DNA of 64,000 nucleotides, from contig DAOUKT010000003.1 of the NCBI GenBank assembly GCA_034421015.1, positions 1 through 64,000 of the forward strand. Direction: 5' to 3'. The translations under genes were made by a program, and so were the position numbers. Under the pieces are notes generated by a model, which saw only the letters and a list, made by a program, of their open reading frames with translations, did not search any database and was not told the origin of the DNA. Position 1 is the first letter of the stretch. The number at the start of each line of letters is the position of its first letter. Below, in pieces: positions 10,165 to 18,539 of this stretch. The stretch is from DAOUJW01 sp034421015 (GTDB lineage: Bacteria > Chloroflexota > Dehalococcoidia > Lucifugimonadales > UBA2985).

Positions 10165-13032
10165 ATGAATAAGCTGGCCGTAGGAACGCTTTTGGTTCTG
10201 GTCTTGGCCTTGGTACTCGGCTGCACCTCAACGCCTGATTCCACGACGGTTCCTGAACCTGCTTCAACTTCAGTCCCCACTCTGGCCCCAAGGCCGACCC
10301 CTACTGTTGCCTCCGCGCCGGCGCCAACGTTAACTCCAATTCCTATGGACACGGAGATACCCGCAACTATCTCCTCCGACGCGCTGGCGCCCACTGCGAC
10401 GGATGTGCCCAAACCCTTACCTACACCAACTCCCATCCCGCCACCTACCGCTACCTCTACACCAACGCCGACACCGCTCCCAACTGCGACTCCCACCCCA
10501 GATCCAATACTTGCTCGAATTGAAGAGGCGCTCTCGGCCATCGAAGATTTGTCATGGGTGCAGGACGGCGTTTCGGAGTTGGAGAACGGTTCTGTTGAGT
10601 ACTTGAGGTCAATCGCACATTCATCTCCGGACGCTCTTGAGAGGTTGATGCTGAAGCCGTGGCTGGACGCCACCGGCGATGACCCTCACTACTCTGAGCC
10701 GGCCGTCATCCGACACCTCGCTCAAATGCTGAGGTATGATCATGAAGTAACAATTAGGGTCTTCGAACTGGGTTTTCTGGATACCATTGAGCTCGAGGAC
10801 CCTGGCCTGCTTGAATATTTCCTTGATCTCCTCACCTCTGACCCGGAGGGACTCAGGCAGTTGCTTGAGCATCCGGAATTGTCCGTTGACTCCGTGGACA
10901 CCGAGAGAAGGCCCATTCCGTTGTTGTACCTGGAATCTAAAGACCGGGAATCGGCAGAGTCGATTGAGGCATTGCCCTGGGTGCAGGACGGGATGCAGGG
11001 CTTCGAAATCTGGTCTGTTATGCACTTGGCGGATCTGGCGTTGGTTTCTCAGCAGGTGTTCCATGCGCTGCTCGAAAGAGAACTGAACTGGCTGCCACCG
11101 GATCCTGATAGCTGGGCCCATGGGGATGCCCTTGACTCCATAGTCTCAATAAGCGAATCGGACGAGGGGGCGGCCCTAATGATTTTGGACATGCCGTTTC
11201 TCAAGACCCTTGATCACGCCGGCTTTGAGGCGCTGAGGCTTCTGGCCGACTTGGCCGCATCTGATTCGAGACAACTCAGGCATTTGCTGTCCCACAATGT
11301 GCTGAGTGGAGGCCCGGAAGAGAATCCGGGAGTCGCGGTCGCTCTTCTTGACCTGAGGAGGAGGGATGCGGAGGCCGCCGATCAGATTGAGGCCTTGGCC
11401 TGGGTCCAGAATGGCATAGGCAAACCCGCATACGAAAACGTGAGTCTTGCCAATCCTGACCCAGCCGAGTACGAGCAAGGCGTGGTGTTGGACCTCATCA
11501 ACCTGGCGGCGCAGTCACGGGACGTGTTTACGGCGTTGGTGAGCAAGCCTTGGATGCAGGACAGCCTGAACCAATCGGAAAATGAAGTGGTGGACGGGAT
11601 AGTTGGTATTGCAGCCCGCGGCAGTGAACATGCCCTGAAGCTATTGGGAATGCCATTCCTGGAAACTATAGAAAGAGACGACGACTGGATGCTTGAGATA
11701 GTTGTTGAGCTGGCAAGGTATGATCCGAATGCCGTCGAAACGCTCCTGTCCCATCCGGAACTCAAGGGTGGAATAGAGGATGGCCAAGTAGCTGTGTTGA
11801 ACGGAGTGTCGCTTGAGATTCGAGACCCTGAGGCGGCATCGGCCATCAACGCGTTGTCCTGGGTGAGTGACGGTATAAGCCCCGCTGAGGACAATGGACT
11901 GATTCATTTGCAATTTGCTGCGCTGCAATCCAGTCAGATATTTCTGGTTTTGATGGAGAAGCCATGGGTGCAGGACGGCCTGAATGAAAACGAGTCGTCC
12001 ACCATTGGTCATCTCTTGGTGTTGTCCAGCGTTTTGCCTACCGACCGTGCGGAAACAGTGGTGTTGGGTCTCTTGGCTATGCCGTTCCTTGAATCCGTGG
12101 ATCGTGTGGATGCAGTGGCAATGGACTCTCTCAATGCTCTGTATTTTGAGGAAGACGGCGTCCACTTGCATCAGACTCTAACCCATCCTTTTCTTCAGGA
12201 CGGAATCACTGATGACAAGGCAGTGGTCGTTTCCGTGCTGAGCATGGTGGCTCGGGAGCGCCCGGAGCTGCTGGATGTCCTTCTGGACCCGGAGCTTACG
12301 ACTGTGGAAAAGCGCGTCGTCTCCCTTCCGCTGGCGGGTGACGTGATACTGGCGGTCGTGAGCGTCGAGGCCGGAGCGGCAGGCCATCTTGATTTGTTTG
12401 AGAGAATTGTCAGGATCCAAGAGGAGATAATGGGCGTACCATTTCCAAGGCAGTACGCCGCCCTGCTGGTGGCAGAAGCTTCGAGGTTTGGTGGGCAGGG
12501 AAGCTCCCGCGGAATAATCACCGTAGACCCATCGCTGGTAGAGGGTTCCGGTGTACTTGCCCACGAGATCGCCCACATCTACTGGTCTTATGGCAATGTC
12601 TGGATTTCGGAAGGTGGTGCGGAACTTATCCGTGAAATCACCCAAATCAAAATGTCCGGCAGAGCGCTCATTCCGTTTGAGGCTTCCTGCTCCCTGGCGG
12701 GCAACATTGGCGACCTGGAACGACTTGCATTTGATCTGACCACTGTTGACTCCGTTAGCGCCAGTGAAACCATATACTGGTCTGGTTGTATGTACACCCT
12801 TGGCCTTGGTCTCTTTATGGAACTGTATCAGGAGCTGGGGACGGAAACGTTCCGGCAGGGATTCGGCAGCCTCTATCTGAAGCTGGAGGCCGAAGAGCAC
12901 AGCGAGTGCACCGGACTGGAGCGGGGCCTGTGCTACGTGAGGGCAGCCTTCGTGGACGACGCCCCACCGAAGGCCGCGGCCGTTGCGGAGGAGATCATCC
13001 ACAAGTGGTACTACGGCAATCCCATTCCCTGA
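10165..13032 (+). CDS. Lipoprotein with helical repeats and a HEXXH metallopeptidase-like domain
   Basis: 955 residues. A signal peptide ends in a lipobox (LVLGC), followed by about 85 residues of Pro/Thr/Ala linker, so the protein is tethered outside the membrane. The middle (about 120-710) is built of alpha-helical repeats of about 35-40 residues. They carry recurring LxWVQDGx, KPWxQD, MPFLxTI and LLSHPEL units and resemble HEAT-like arrays. The C-terminus holds HEIAH (800-804) with a downstream Glu in ISEGGAE (E816), the layout of gluzincin zinc peptidases. ATG 10165 is chosen over the longer frame (10081) because GAAGAGGGG lies just upstream and MNKLAVGTLL is a clean signal-peptide start. 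A peptidase role is inferred; the substrate is unknown. Confidence 0.72.
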   Translation: MNKLAVGTLLVLVLALVLGCTSTPDSTTVPEPASTSVPTLAPRPTPTVASAPAPTLTPIPMDTEIPATISSDALAPTATDVPKPLPTPTPIPPPTATSTPTPTPLPTATPTPDPILARIEEALSAIEDLSWVQDGVSELENGSVEYLRSIAHSSPDALERLMLKPWLDATGDDPHYSEPAVIRHLAQMLRYDHEVTIRVFELGFLDTIELEDPGLLEYFLDLLTSDPEGLRQLLEHPELSVDSVDTERRPIPLLYLESKDRESAESIEALPWVQDGMQGFEIWSVMHLADLALVSQQVFHALLERELNWLPPDPDSWAHGDALDSIVSISESDEGAALMILDMPFLKTLDHAGFEALRLLADLAASDSRQLRHLLSHNVLSGGPEENPGVAVALLDLRRRDAEAADQIEALAWVQNGIGKPAYENVSLANPDPAEYEQGVVLDLINLAAQSRDVFTALVSKPWMQDSLNQSENEVVDGIVGIAARGSEHALKLLGMPFLETIERDDDWMLEIVVELARYDPNAVETLLSHPELKGGIEDGQVAVLNGVSLEIRDPEAASAINALSWVSDGISPAEDNGLIHLQFAALQSSQIFLVLMEKPWVQDGLNENESSTIGHLLVLSSVLPTDRAETVVLGLLAMPFLESVDRVDAVAMDSLNALYFEEDGVHLHQTLTHPFLQDGITDDKAVVVSVLSMVARERPELLDVLLDPELTTVEKRVVSLPLAGDVILAVVSVEAGAAGHLDLFERIVRIQEEIMGVPFPRQYAALLVAEASRFGGQGSSRGIITVDPSLVEGSGVLAHEIAHIYWSYGNVWISEGGAELIREITQIKMSGRALIPFEASCSLAGNIGDLERLAFDLTTVDSVSASETIYWSGCMYTLGLGLFMELYQELGTETFRQGFGSLYLKLEAEEHSECTGLERGLCYVRAAFVDDAPPKAAAVAEEIIHKWYYGNPIP

Positions 13033-13150
13033 ACGCTCGTGGGCTGACCATCCCTCCTCACAGCCTGGAAGTAGCGCTCAGCCGCACGCCCGTGCTATCC
13101 TGTAGACCTGTGGAAGAAGTCAACAACTGCTTGAACAGGAGGGTCGCCCT

Positions 13151-14398
13151 ATGGAGCTGATAGCTGCGCTGGTATTGGGTCTAGCGGTAGGGGGAGCGGC
13201 GTGCTGGTTCGTGCAGGGGTCTCGGGCCAGGGGACAACTGGTCGAGCAGGACGCGGACCACCGGGAGACGGTGGCAGGCCTTCGGGGTCAGCTTGAGCAG
13301 AGGGACAACGCCGACAAGATACTGCAGTCGGCAAAGGAGCAGCTGAGCGAGGCCTTCCAGGCCACGGCCAGTCGCGCCCTGCAGAACAACACCGATATGT
13401 TCATGACCGTCGCCAACGAGAACCTGGGGAAGACCCTGGAGTCTGCCAAGGGGGACTTCAAGCAGCGTCACGAGCAGTTTGAGGCGCTGGTGAAGCCCTT
13501 GACCCAGAACTACGAGAAGCTCAACCCGCAGATTGAGTCCCTAATCCAACAGAGCCGGAACCTCGCCGCCGAGACCGGAAAGCTCTCCAGCGCCCTCACC
13601 AACAACCGCCAGATTGGCAGCTGGGGCGAGGTGCAGCTGCGCAGAGTCGTGGAGCTGGCGGGGATGACCGAGCATTGCGACTTCATGGAGCAGGCCGCCA
13701 TCCCCGGCTCCGGCGAGCGGCCCGACCTGACCGTCCGGCTGCCAGAGAGACGCGCAGTGGTGGTCGACGCCAAGGCGTCTACGGCGGCGTACATGGAGGC
13801 TTATGAGTCGGAGGACGAAGCCGGGCAGAGCGAGGCAATGATGCGCCACGCCCGGGCCCTGCGGTCCCAGGTGGACGACCTGGCCGGGAAGAACTACGGC
13901 GCGCAGGTGGAGGGATCGCTGGACTTCGTGGTCATGTTCGTGCCCGGCGACCAGTTCCTGGCGGCGGCACTGAGCGCCAACCCCAACCTCGTCGAGTACG
14001 CCATGAGCAGGAGGGTGGCAATCGCTACCCCGGCCTCGCTGGTCTCCCTCCTGTGGGCCGTGGCCAACGGCTGGCAGCGGCACCGCATCGCGGAGAATGC
14101 GGAGGCCATTCGCCAGGCGGGGGAGGAGATGCACCAGCGCATGCAGACCTTCATCAACCACTACCAGGGCGTGGGCCGGGAGCTGAAGTCTGCCGTGGAC
14201 GCCTTCAACAGGTCCATTGGCTCCTTTGACAACCGGGTTGTTCCCCAAGGGCGAAGGTTCGCCCAGCTTGTGCATGACGATGAGGACAGGTTTCCGCAGC
14301 TCCAGGCCATCGAGGAGGCGGTGTCGACGTCCCGATACGCCGACTCGCCCCCGGCCGCCCTGCCCTCCGACGACCCATCCCGCTCGGATACGCCCTGA
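13151..14398 (+). CDS. rmuC: DNA recombination protein RmuC
   Basis: 415-residue RmuC family protein. It has one N-terminal membrane segment (about 3-20), a coiled-coil region rich in Gln/Glu/Lys (about 25-145), then the conserved core beginning NNRQIGSWGEVQLRRVVELAGM and containing PDLTVRLPERRAVVVDAKAS. The latter is the PD-(D/E)XK-like signature of the family (D...DAK). RmuC limits inversions at short inverted repeats; the exact reaction is not settled. AGGAGGG at 13138-13144 supports the ATG. The Pro-rich tail after about 395 is variable in the family. It lies near addAB but is transcribed from the opposite strand. Confidence 0.92.
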   Translation: MELIAALVLGLAVGGAACWFVQGSRARGQLVEQDADHRETVAGLRGQLEQRDNADKILQSAKEQLSEAFQATASRALQNNTDMFMTVANENLGKTLESAKGDFKQRHEQFEALVKPLTQNYEKLNPQIESLIQQSRNLAAETGKLSSALTNNRQIGSWGEVQLRRVVELAGMTEHCDFMEQAAIPGSGERPDLTVRLPERRAVVVDAKASTAAYMEAYESEDEAGQSEAMMRHARALRSQVDDLAGKNYGAQVEGSLDFVVMFVPGDQFLAAALSANPNLVEYAMSRRVAIATPASLVSLLWAVANGWQRHRIAENAEAIRQAGEEMHQRMQTFINHYQGVGRELKSAVDAFNRSIGSFDNRVVPQGRRFAQLVHDDEDRFPQLQAIEEAVSTSRYADSPPAALPSDDPSRSDTP

Positions 14399-14509
14399 GT
14401 CCGGCACGCGGCCGTCCTGTCACCCAGGCGGTGTCCCGTGATAACATGGTGTTCGCTTGGAATACCTTGCAGTGAACAATTGCTATAAATTGCTATACAG
14501 GAGGCAACC

Positions 14510-14950
14510 ATGACTACGACTCGTAGATCTGAGGCGGTATGGAACGGCGACCTGGTTTCCGGCAGCGGAGTGGTGAGCGCTGTCAGCAGCGGCGCTTTCA
14601 CGGACCTGCCGGTAACGTGGGTGTCCAGGACGGAGGCGGCAGGCGGCAAGACTAGCCCTGAGGAGCTGGTGGCCTCGGCACACGCCGCCTGCTACTGCAT
14701 GGCGCTGTCCTATGGTCTGGCCGGGGCAGGCACGCCTCCCACCAGGCTGGAGGTGAGCGCGACGGTGACCTTTGAGCTGGGCGCCGGTGGCCCCAGGGTC
14801 GCCTCCAGCGCCCTGACCGTGCGCGGAGATGTCCCCGGCGTCGATGAGGCGGCGTTCAAAGCTGCGGCGGAGGCCGCCAAGGACGGCTGCCCCATATCCC
14901 AGGCCCTGAAGGGCAACGTTGATCTGAGCGTGGAAGCTACCTTGGCGTAG
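14510..14950 (+). CDS. OsmC/Ohr-family peroxiredoxin-like protein
   Basis: 146-residue OsmC family protein, expected to reduce organic or hydrogen peroxides with a reactive cysteine pair. The key cysteines are visible: SAHAACYCMALS (C61, with C63 close by) and DGCPIS (C127). The N-terminal segment AVWNGDLxSGSGxV also matches OsmC. AGGAGG lies 6 bases before the ATG. The next gene starts 13 bases downstream, so they probably share a transcript. Whether it is OsmC or the related SACOL-type subgroup cannot be told from sequence reading alone. Confidence 0.88.
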   Translation: MTTTRRSEAVWNGDLVSGSGVVSAVSSGAFTDLPVTWVSRTEAAGGKTSPEELVASAHAACYCMALSYGLAGAGTPPTRLEVSATVTFELGAGGPRVASSALTVRGDVPGVDEAAFKAAAEAAKDGCPISQALKGNVDLSVEATLA

Positions 14951-14962
14951 GAGGCTGGGCCG

Positions 14963-15676
14963 GTGAACCTCACGGAAGTCAAAGCCCTGACCTTTGACGT
15001 GTTTGGCACCGTGGTGGACTGGCGCGGCAGCGTCATCCGCGAGTGCCAGCAGCTTGGCAGGGCAAAGGGCATCGAAGTGGACTGGGCCGCGTTCGCCGAC
15101 AGGTGGCGGGGCGGTTATGCCCCCGCAATGGCCCGGGTACGGAGCGGTGAGCTGCCCTGGACCAAGATTGACGTTCTGCATCGCAAGATACTGGACGGCC
15201 TGCTGGAGGAGTTTGGCATCACAGTCCTCAGCGAGAATGAGAAGGACCACTTGAACCGGGCGTGGCACAGGCTCGCGCCCTGGCCGGACTCCGTGGCCGG
15301 CCTGAGCCGCCTGCGCGAGCGCTACGTTGTTGCCACCCTGTCCAATGGCAACGTGGCCCTGCTCACCAACATGGCCAAGCACGCAGCCTTGCCTTGGGAC
15401 TGCATCCTCTCGGCTGAGCTGATGAGGCGCTACAAGCCGGACCCGGAGACTTACCTGGGCGCTGCCGACCTCCTGGGCCTGCGGCCGGAGGAGGTCATGA
15501 TGGTGGCAGCCCACAAGAGAGATCTGAGGTCGGCGCAGGAGGTGGGCCTCAGGGCTGCCTTTGTCGCCAGGCCCCGTGAGTTCGGCCCGGACATCGACGT
15601 GGACACGACGCCCGAGCCGGATTTCGACGTAAACGCCTCGGACATCGGGGACCTGGCTAGCAAGCTGGGCTGTTGA
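14963..15676 (+). CDS. HAD-family hydrolase, haloacid dehalogenase type II-like
   Basis: 237 residues with the motif order of type II L-2-haloacid dehalogenases. Motif I is LTFDVFGTVVDWR (nucleophile D12), motif II ATLSNGN, a Lys in RYKPDPETY, and motif IV region EEVMMVAAHKRDLRSAQEVGL, which matches the VAAHxxDLxAAxxxGL of the subfamily. The predicted reaction is hydrolytic removal of halide or phosphate from a small acid. The start is GTG 14963, with AGGAGG 7 bases upstream. It follows the OsmC-like gene by 12 bases. Confidence 0.88.
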   Translation: MNLTEVKALTFDVFGTVVDWRGSVIRECQQLGRAKGIEVDWAAFADRWRGGYAPAMARVRSGELPWTKIDVLHRKILDGLLEEFGITVLSENEKDHLNRAWHRLAPWPDSVAGLSRLRERYVVATLSNGNVALLTNMAKHAALPWDCILSAELMRRYKPDPETYLGAADLLGLRPEEVMMVAAHKRDLRSAQEVGLRAAFVARPREFGPDIDVDTTPEPDFDVNASDIGDLASKLGC

Positions 15677-15733
15677 CCAGGCAGCGCGTTGACGTGGTTA
15701 CCACCAGTACTCAAGGTAGCTTATGCGCGGAAA

Positions 15734-15762
15734 TTGACAGTCGCGAGCGCTTGTGATACTGT
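15734..15762 (+). promoter_or_regulatory. Promoter of NYN gene 1
   Basis: A perfect TTGACA (15734-15739), a 17-base spacer and TACTGT (15757-15762) put the transcript start near 15769, right at the first base of the two-hairpin leader. The same arrangement occurs at the second NYN locus (47190-47218). Confidence 0.6.
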
Positions 15763-15772
15763 CAGTTTACAA

Positions 15773-15830
15773 CCCCTATCGCCTCGGCGTTAGGGTCGAG
15801 ACCACCTTTTGAGGTGGTCTCTGTCTTTGT
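15773..15830 (+). ncRNA. Two-hairpin 5' leader of NYN gene 1
   Basis: Hairpin A is 15774-15795: CCCTA pairs with TAGGG and an inner CGC with GCG, loop CTCG. Hairpin B is 15798-15821: a perfect 10-bp stem GAGACCACCT / AGGTGGTCTC with loop TTTG. A nearly identical element precedes the second NYN gene at 47230-47287. Between the two copies one stem-B pair is A-T here and G-C there, and the loops differ in length and sequence, so structure rather than protein appears to be preserved. The NYN frame is open through the element, but its first usual start (GTG 15814) lies inside stem B. I infer a structured mRNA leader, either a regulatory target or an RNA partner of the nuclease. Confidence 0.6.
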
Positions 15831-15843
15831 GAGTGAGCAACGG

Positions 15844-16473
15844 TTGATCACTAATCTCTATATTGATGGGTTCAATCTCTACTACCGCGCCCTGCGCGGA
15901 ACACCGTTCAAATGGCTGGATCTGAGTAAACTGGCTGTAGTCCTGTTTCCCGGGGATACCATTAACCGTATCTGCTATTTCACCGCCCTCCTTGAAGCTC
16001 GTCCTGACGATCCAAGCCAACCTCAAAGACAACAGGCCTACCTCAGAGCACTTGCTACCCAGCCGGATGTTGCCATCTACTACGGAAACTTCCGGTCAGG
16101 CGTCAAGCGCCGACCACTGGCTCAGCCAGTGCCTGGCCTTCCCACATACGTGCAGGTAAGGGACTCAGAGGAGAAGGGTTCGGACGTAAACTTGGCTACT
16201 CAGCTTCTCGTAGACGGTTTCAACGGCGAATATCAGCAGGCGGTAGTTGTGTCCAACGACGCGGATTTCGCCGGAGCGATGAGATACGTGCGAGATTTCC
16301 TGGGCCATCGAGTAACCCTGGTCAATCCAGACCCTAGACACCCAAGCTCCAGAGACCTGGCGATGGCTGCAACATACGTAAGACGCCTCTGGAAAAGCCA
16401 CTTGAGGGCGAGTCAGTTCCCGGAGACTCTCGCGGACTCAGTCGGTGTCATCACGAAACCTGCAGGCTGGTGA
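15844..16473 (+). CDS. NYN-domain (LabA/DUF88-like) ribonuclease, copy 1
   Basis: 209 residues. NYN domains are PIN-like metal-dependent RNases. The fold markers are present: an N-terminal strand with Asp and Asn (LYIDGFNLYYRAL, D8 and N11), EKGSDVNLATQLLVDGF in the middle, and VVVSNDADFAGAMRYVRD near the end. These give the acidic cluster. I choose TTG 15844 because the paralogue at 47301 begins with the same TTGATCACNAA and gives exactly the same length. GTG 15829 or 15814 are alternatives, the latter inside the leader hairpin. It is about 75% identical by eye to the copy at 47301-47930. A toxin or RNA-processing role is inferred. Confidence 0.8.
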   Translation: MITNLYIDGFNLYYRALRGTPFKWLDLSKLAVVLFPGDTINRICYFTALLEARPDDPSQPQRQQAYLRALATQPDVAIYYGNFRSGVKRRPLAQPVPGLPTYVQVRDSEEKGSDVNLATQLLVDGFNGEYQQAVVVSNDADFAGAMRYVRDFLGHRVTLVNPDPRHPSSRDLAMAATYVRRLWKSHLRASQFPETLADSVGVITKPAGW

Positions 16474-16534
16474 CTTCTCACGATCGAGCTTGGGCGGCGC
16501 CATCGACGAGAGAACCCTTCCGACGTAGGAGCTG

Positions 16535-17338
16535 CTAGTGTCGCGTGGCCCGGCCTTTGAGCGCCATGAAGGCAAGTCCCATGCTGACTACGCCTACCAG
16601 CAGCACCGCTCCGATGCCCCTCAGCAGCACCTCCGGCTCCCATCCGACGGTGATCAGCGACCTCAGCGCCTCCAGAAGGTAGGTGACAGGGTTGTAGTCG
16701 GCCACAGTCGCCAGCCAGTCCGTCATCGCCTCCTGGGGCAGGAACAGGGTTGTCATGAACAGGAACGGGAAGAACAGAAGGAAGGTCAGGTTGACGGCGG
16801 CGATGTTTCCGGTCTTCAGGGCAATTGCGTACGGAAACCCGGCAAATATGAGACCCCATAGACCGCCCATGAACATGAACGCAAGAATGCCAAGCACGCC
16901 CGTCTCGAATCGTATCCCCACGGCGTAGCCCATTATGACGGTGGGAATTGTGAGCGCAACCACCAGCACAAAGTCGGCCAGCATCAGCCCTATCAGGAGC
17001 GCCAGGCGGTTCACCGGCGATATGACCAGCCGGTCGAAGTATCCGCTCTGAATGTCCAAGACTACCGTCGTCGCGCGGGAGATCCCGGTCACGGCGAACA
17101 GCACTGCAACCGGCAGCTGGAAGGCCTTGTAGTCCAGGCCGGGGATCTGCTCTGCGAAATCGGCAAGCGCGCCGATGTTCAGGAAGAAGAAGAAGGGTGG
17201 TATGACAAGCGCCGATATGGTTATCTCCGGGTCTCTGGCCACTGAGCGTGTGGCCCGCTCAGCGACGGAGATTATGTCCCGCAGGAATCCCGCCCTGCGG
17301 GCCCGGACCAGTGCGATTGTGGTTGCTTGGGATGCCAA
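16535..17338 (-). CDS. ABC-2 type transporter permease
   Basis: 267-residue integral membrane protein with six predicted hydrophobic segments. It has the ABC-2 / daunorubicin-resistance permease signatures (SGYFDRLVISPVNRLALLIG, and LPQEAMTDWLATVADYNPVTYLLEALR near the end). It is expected to form the membrane channel of an exporter with the ATPase encoded 74 bases upstream on the same strand. The substrate (lipid, drug or polymer) is not predictable. Confidence 0.88.
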   Translation of the reverse strand: MASQATTIALVRARRAGFLRDIISVAERATRSVARDPEITISALVIPPFFFFLNIGALADFAEQIPGLDYKAFQLPVAVLFAVTGISRATTVVLDIQSGYFDRLVISPVNRLALLIGLMLADFVLVVALTIPTVIMGYAVGIRFETGVLGILAFMFMGGLWGLIFAGFPYAIALKTGNIAAVNLTFLLFFPFLFMTTLFLPQEAMTDWLATVADYNPVTYLLEALRSLITVGWEPEVLLRGIGAVLLVGVVSMGLAFMALKGRATRH

Positions 17339-17412
17339 TGCAGACTCCTTTGTAATGGTTTGACGCTGTTTTTGACGGCCTGGCTAGAAGGCGCTCAGGG
17401 CAGGCAGGCGCA

Positions 17413-18417
17413 TCAGGGCGCGGCTGTGTCGTCCTCTTCCGGCTGTTGCCAGTCGCCGGCGTCGCCCTGCAGCCGCTCGCCGGTCACCTGCAGAAACACG
17501 TCGTCCAGGGTGGGGGTGCGCAGGGTCAGCTCCTGGACGCCGATGCCGCTGTGGTCGAGGGCCAGGGCCACTGCGCTGACCAGCGCCGCGCCGTTGGCGA
17601 CGCTCGCCGTGAGCTCGTTGCCGTGCACCTCGACTCTGTTCACGCGTCCGGTGCCTTTGACCGCTTCAACGGCGGCGTCCACGTCCCCATCCACCTTGGC
17701 AATGATCAGGTCGGACCCGCGAGCCCTCTTCAGCTCCGACGGGGTTCCCTGGGCGGCCAGCTCCCCGCGATTTATGATGCCGACCCTGTGCGCCAGGGCG
17801 TCGGCCTCCTCCAGGTACTGGGTTGTCAGGAAGATGGTGACGCCCAGCTTCGAGTTGATGTCCCGCACCTCCTGCCAGACGCGGGAGCGGCTGGCGGGGT
17901 CGAGTCCGGTGGTCGGCTCATCCAGGAAGAGCACCTCCGGGTTGTGGATCAGGGCGGCCGCCAGGTCCAGGCGGCGCTTCATGCCGCCGGAGTAGGTTCC
18001 TATCAGCCGGTCCATCGCAGCCCCGATGTCCACAAGGTTGGAGAGGTCGGCTATGCGCTGCTGCACCTGCCTGCGGGGGAGTCCGTAAAGCTGGCCCTGC
18101 AGCCGAAGGAGCTCCCGGCCCGTCTGCTTGGCGTCCAGGGCGGCGTCCTGAAGGGCCGCGCCTATGCGCAGCCGCACCTCGTTCGGCTGGTTCACGGCAT
18201 CATATCCCGCAACCTTTATGCGTCCCGCCGTGGGCGCAAGGAGGGTGATGAGCATCCTGATGACCGTGGTCTTGCCCGCGCCGTTGGGTCCCAGGAACCC
18301 GAATATCTCCCCCTTGTGCACGTTGAGGTCTACGCCGTTGACTGCCCTGACCTCGCCAAAGTGGCGGACCAGGCCTTCAACGGCAATGGCGTAGTCGTTG
18401 TCAGATGTGACAGTCAT
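17413..18417 (-). CDS. ABC transporter ATP-binding protein, DrrA-like
   Basis: 334-residue ATPase of the DrrA / ABC-2 exporter type. It shows Walker A GPNGAGKTT (K49), signature YSGGMKRRLDL, Walker B VLFLDEPTTGLDP and switch His region FLTTQYLEEADALAHR. A C-terminal domain of about 100 residues after the nucleotide-binding core ends in LRTPTLDDVFLQVTGERL, characteristic of this subfamily. I use ATG 18417 (MTVTSD); a GTG at 18426 is possible. It pairs with the permease gene downstream. Confidence 0.9.
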   Translation of the reverse strand: MTVTSDNDYAIAVEGLVRHFGEVRAVNGVDLNVHKGEIFGFLGPNGAGKTTVIRMLITLLAPTAGRIKVAGYDAVNQPNEVRLRIGAALQDAALDAKQTGRELLRLQGQLYGLPRRQVQQRIADLSNLVDIGAAMDRLIGTYSGGMKRRLDLAAALIHNPEVLFLDEPTTGLDPASRSRVWQEVRDINSKLGVTIFLTTQYLEEADALAHRVGIINRGELAAQGTPSELKRARGSDLIIAKVDGDVDAAVEAVKGTGRVNRVEVHGNELTASVANGAALVSAVALALDHSGIGVQELTLRTPTLDDVFLQVTGERLQGDAGDWQQPEEDDTAAP

Positions 18418-18539
18418 AATTCGCACGTCGTCAGGGAGCAGCGAAACGGCAGTCGACCGTCCCGTTGTTCCCGGCCTTTAGGGTCTCTCAGATTTCTCGT
18501 TGCAGAGAGTGGGGCATACTATAGAGCCAGGGTCAGTCC

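Noticed and set aside
9963..10673. N-terminal extension of AddB rich in Gly-Val repeats
   Set aside because: It is the antisense of the Pro/Thr linker of the divergent lipoprotein. The Walker A motif and the family start lie after ATG 9962, and a promoter lies between.
15798..15821. Hairpin B as a plain transcription terminator of the HAD gene
   Set aside because: It lies downstream of the NYN promoter and is repeated with the NYN gene, not with the HAD gene. The tail TGTCTTTG is a poor U tract. Attenuation of the NYN message remains possible.
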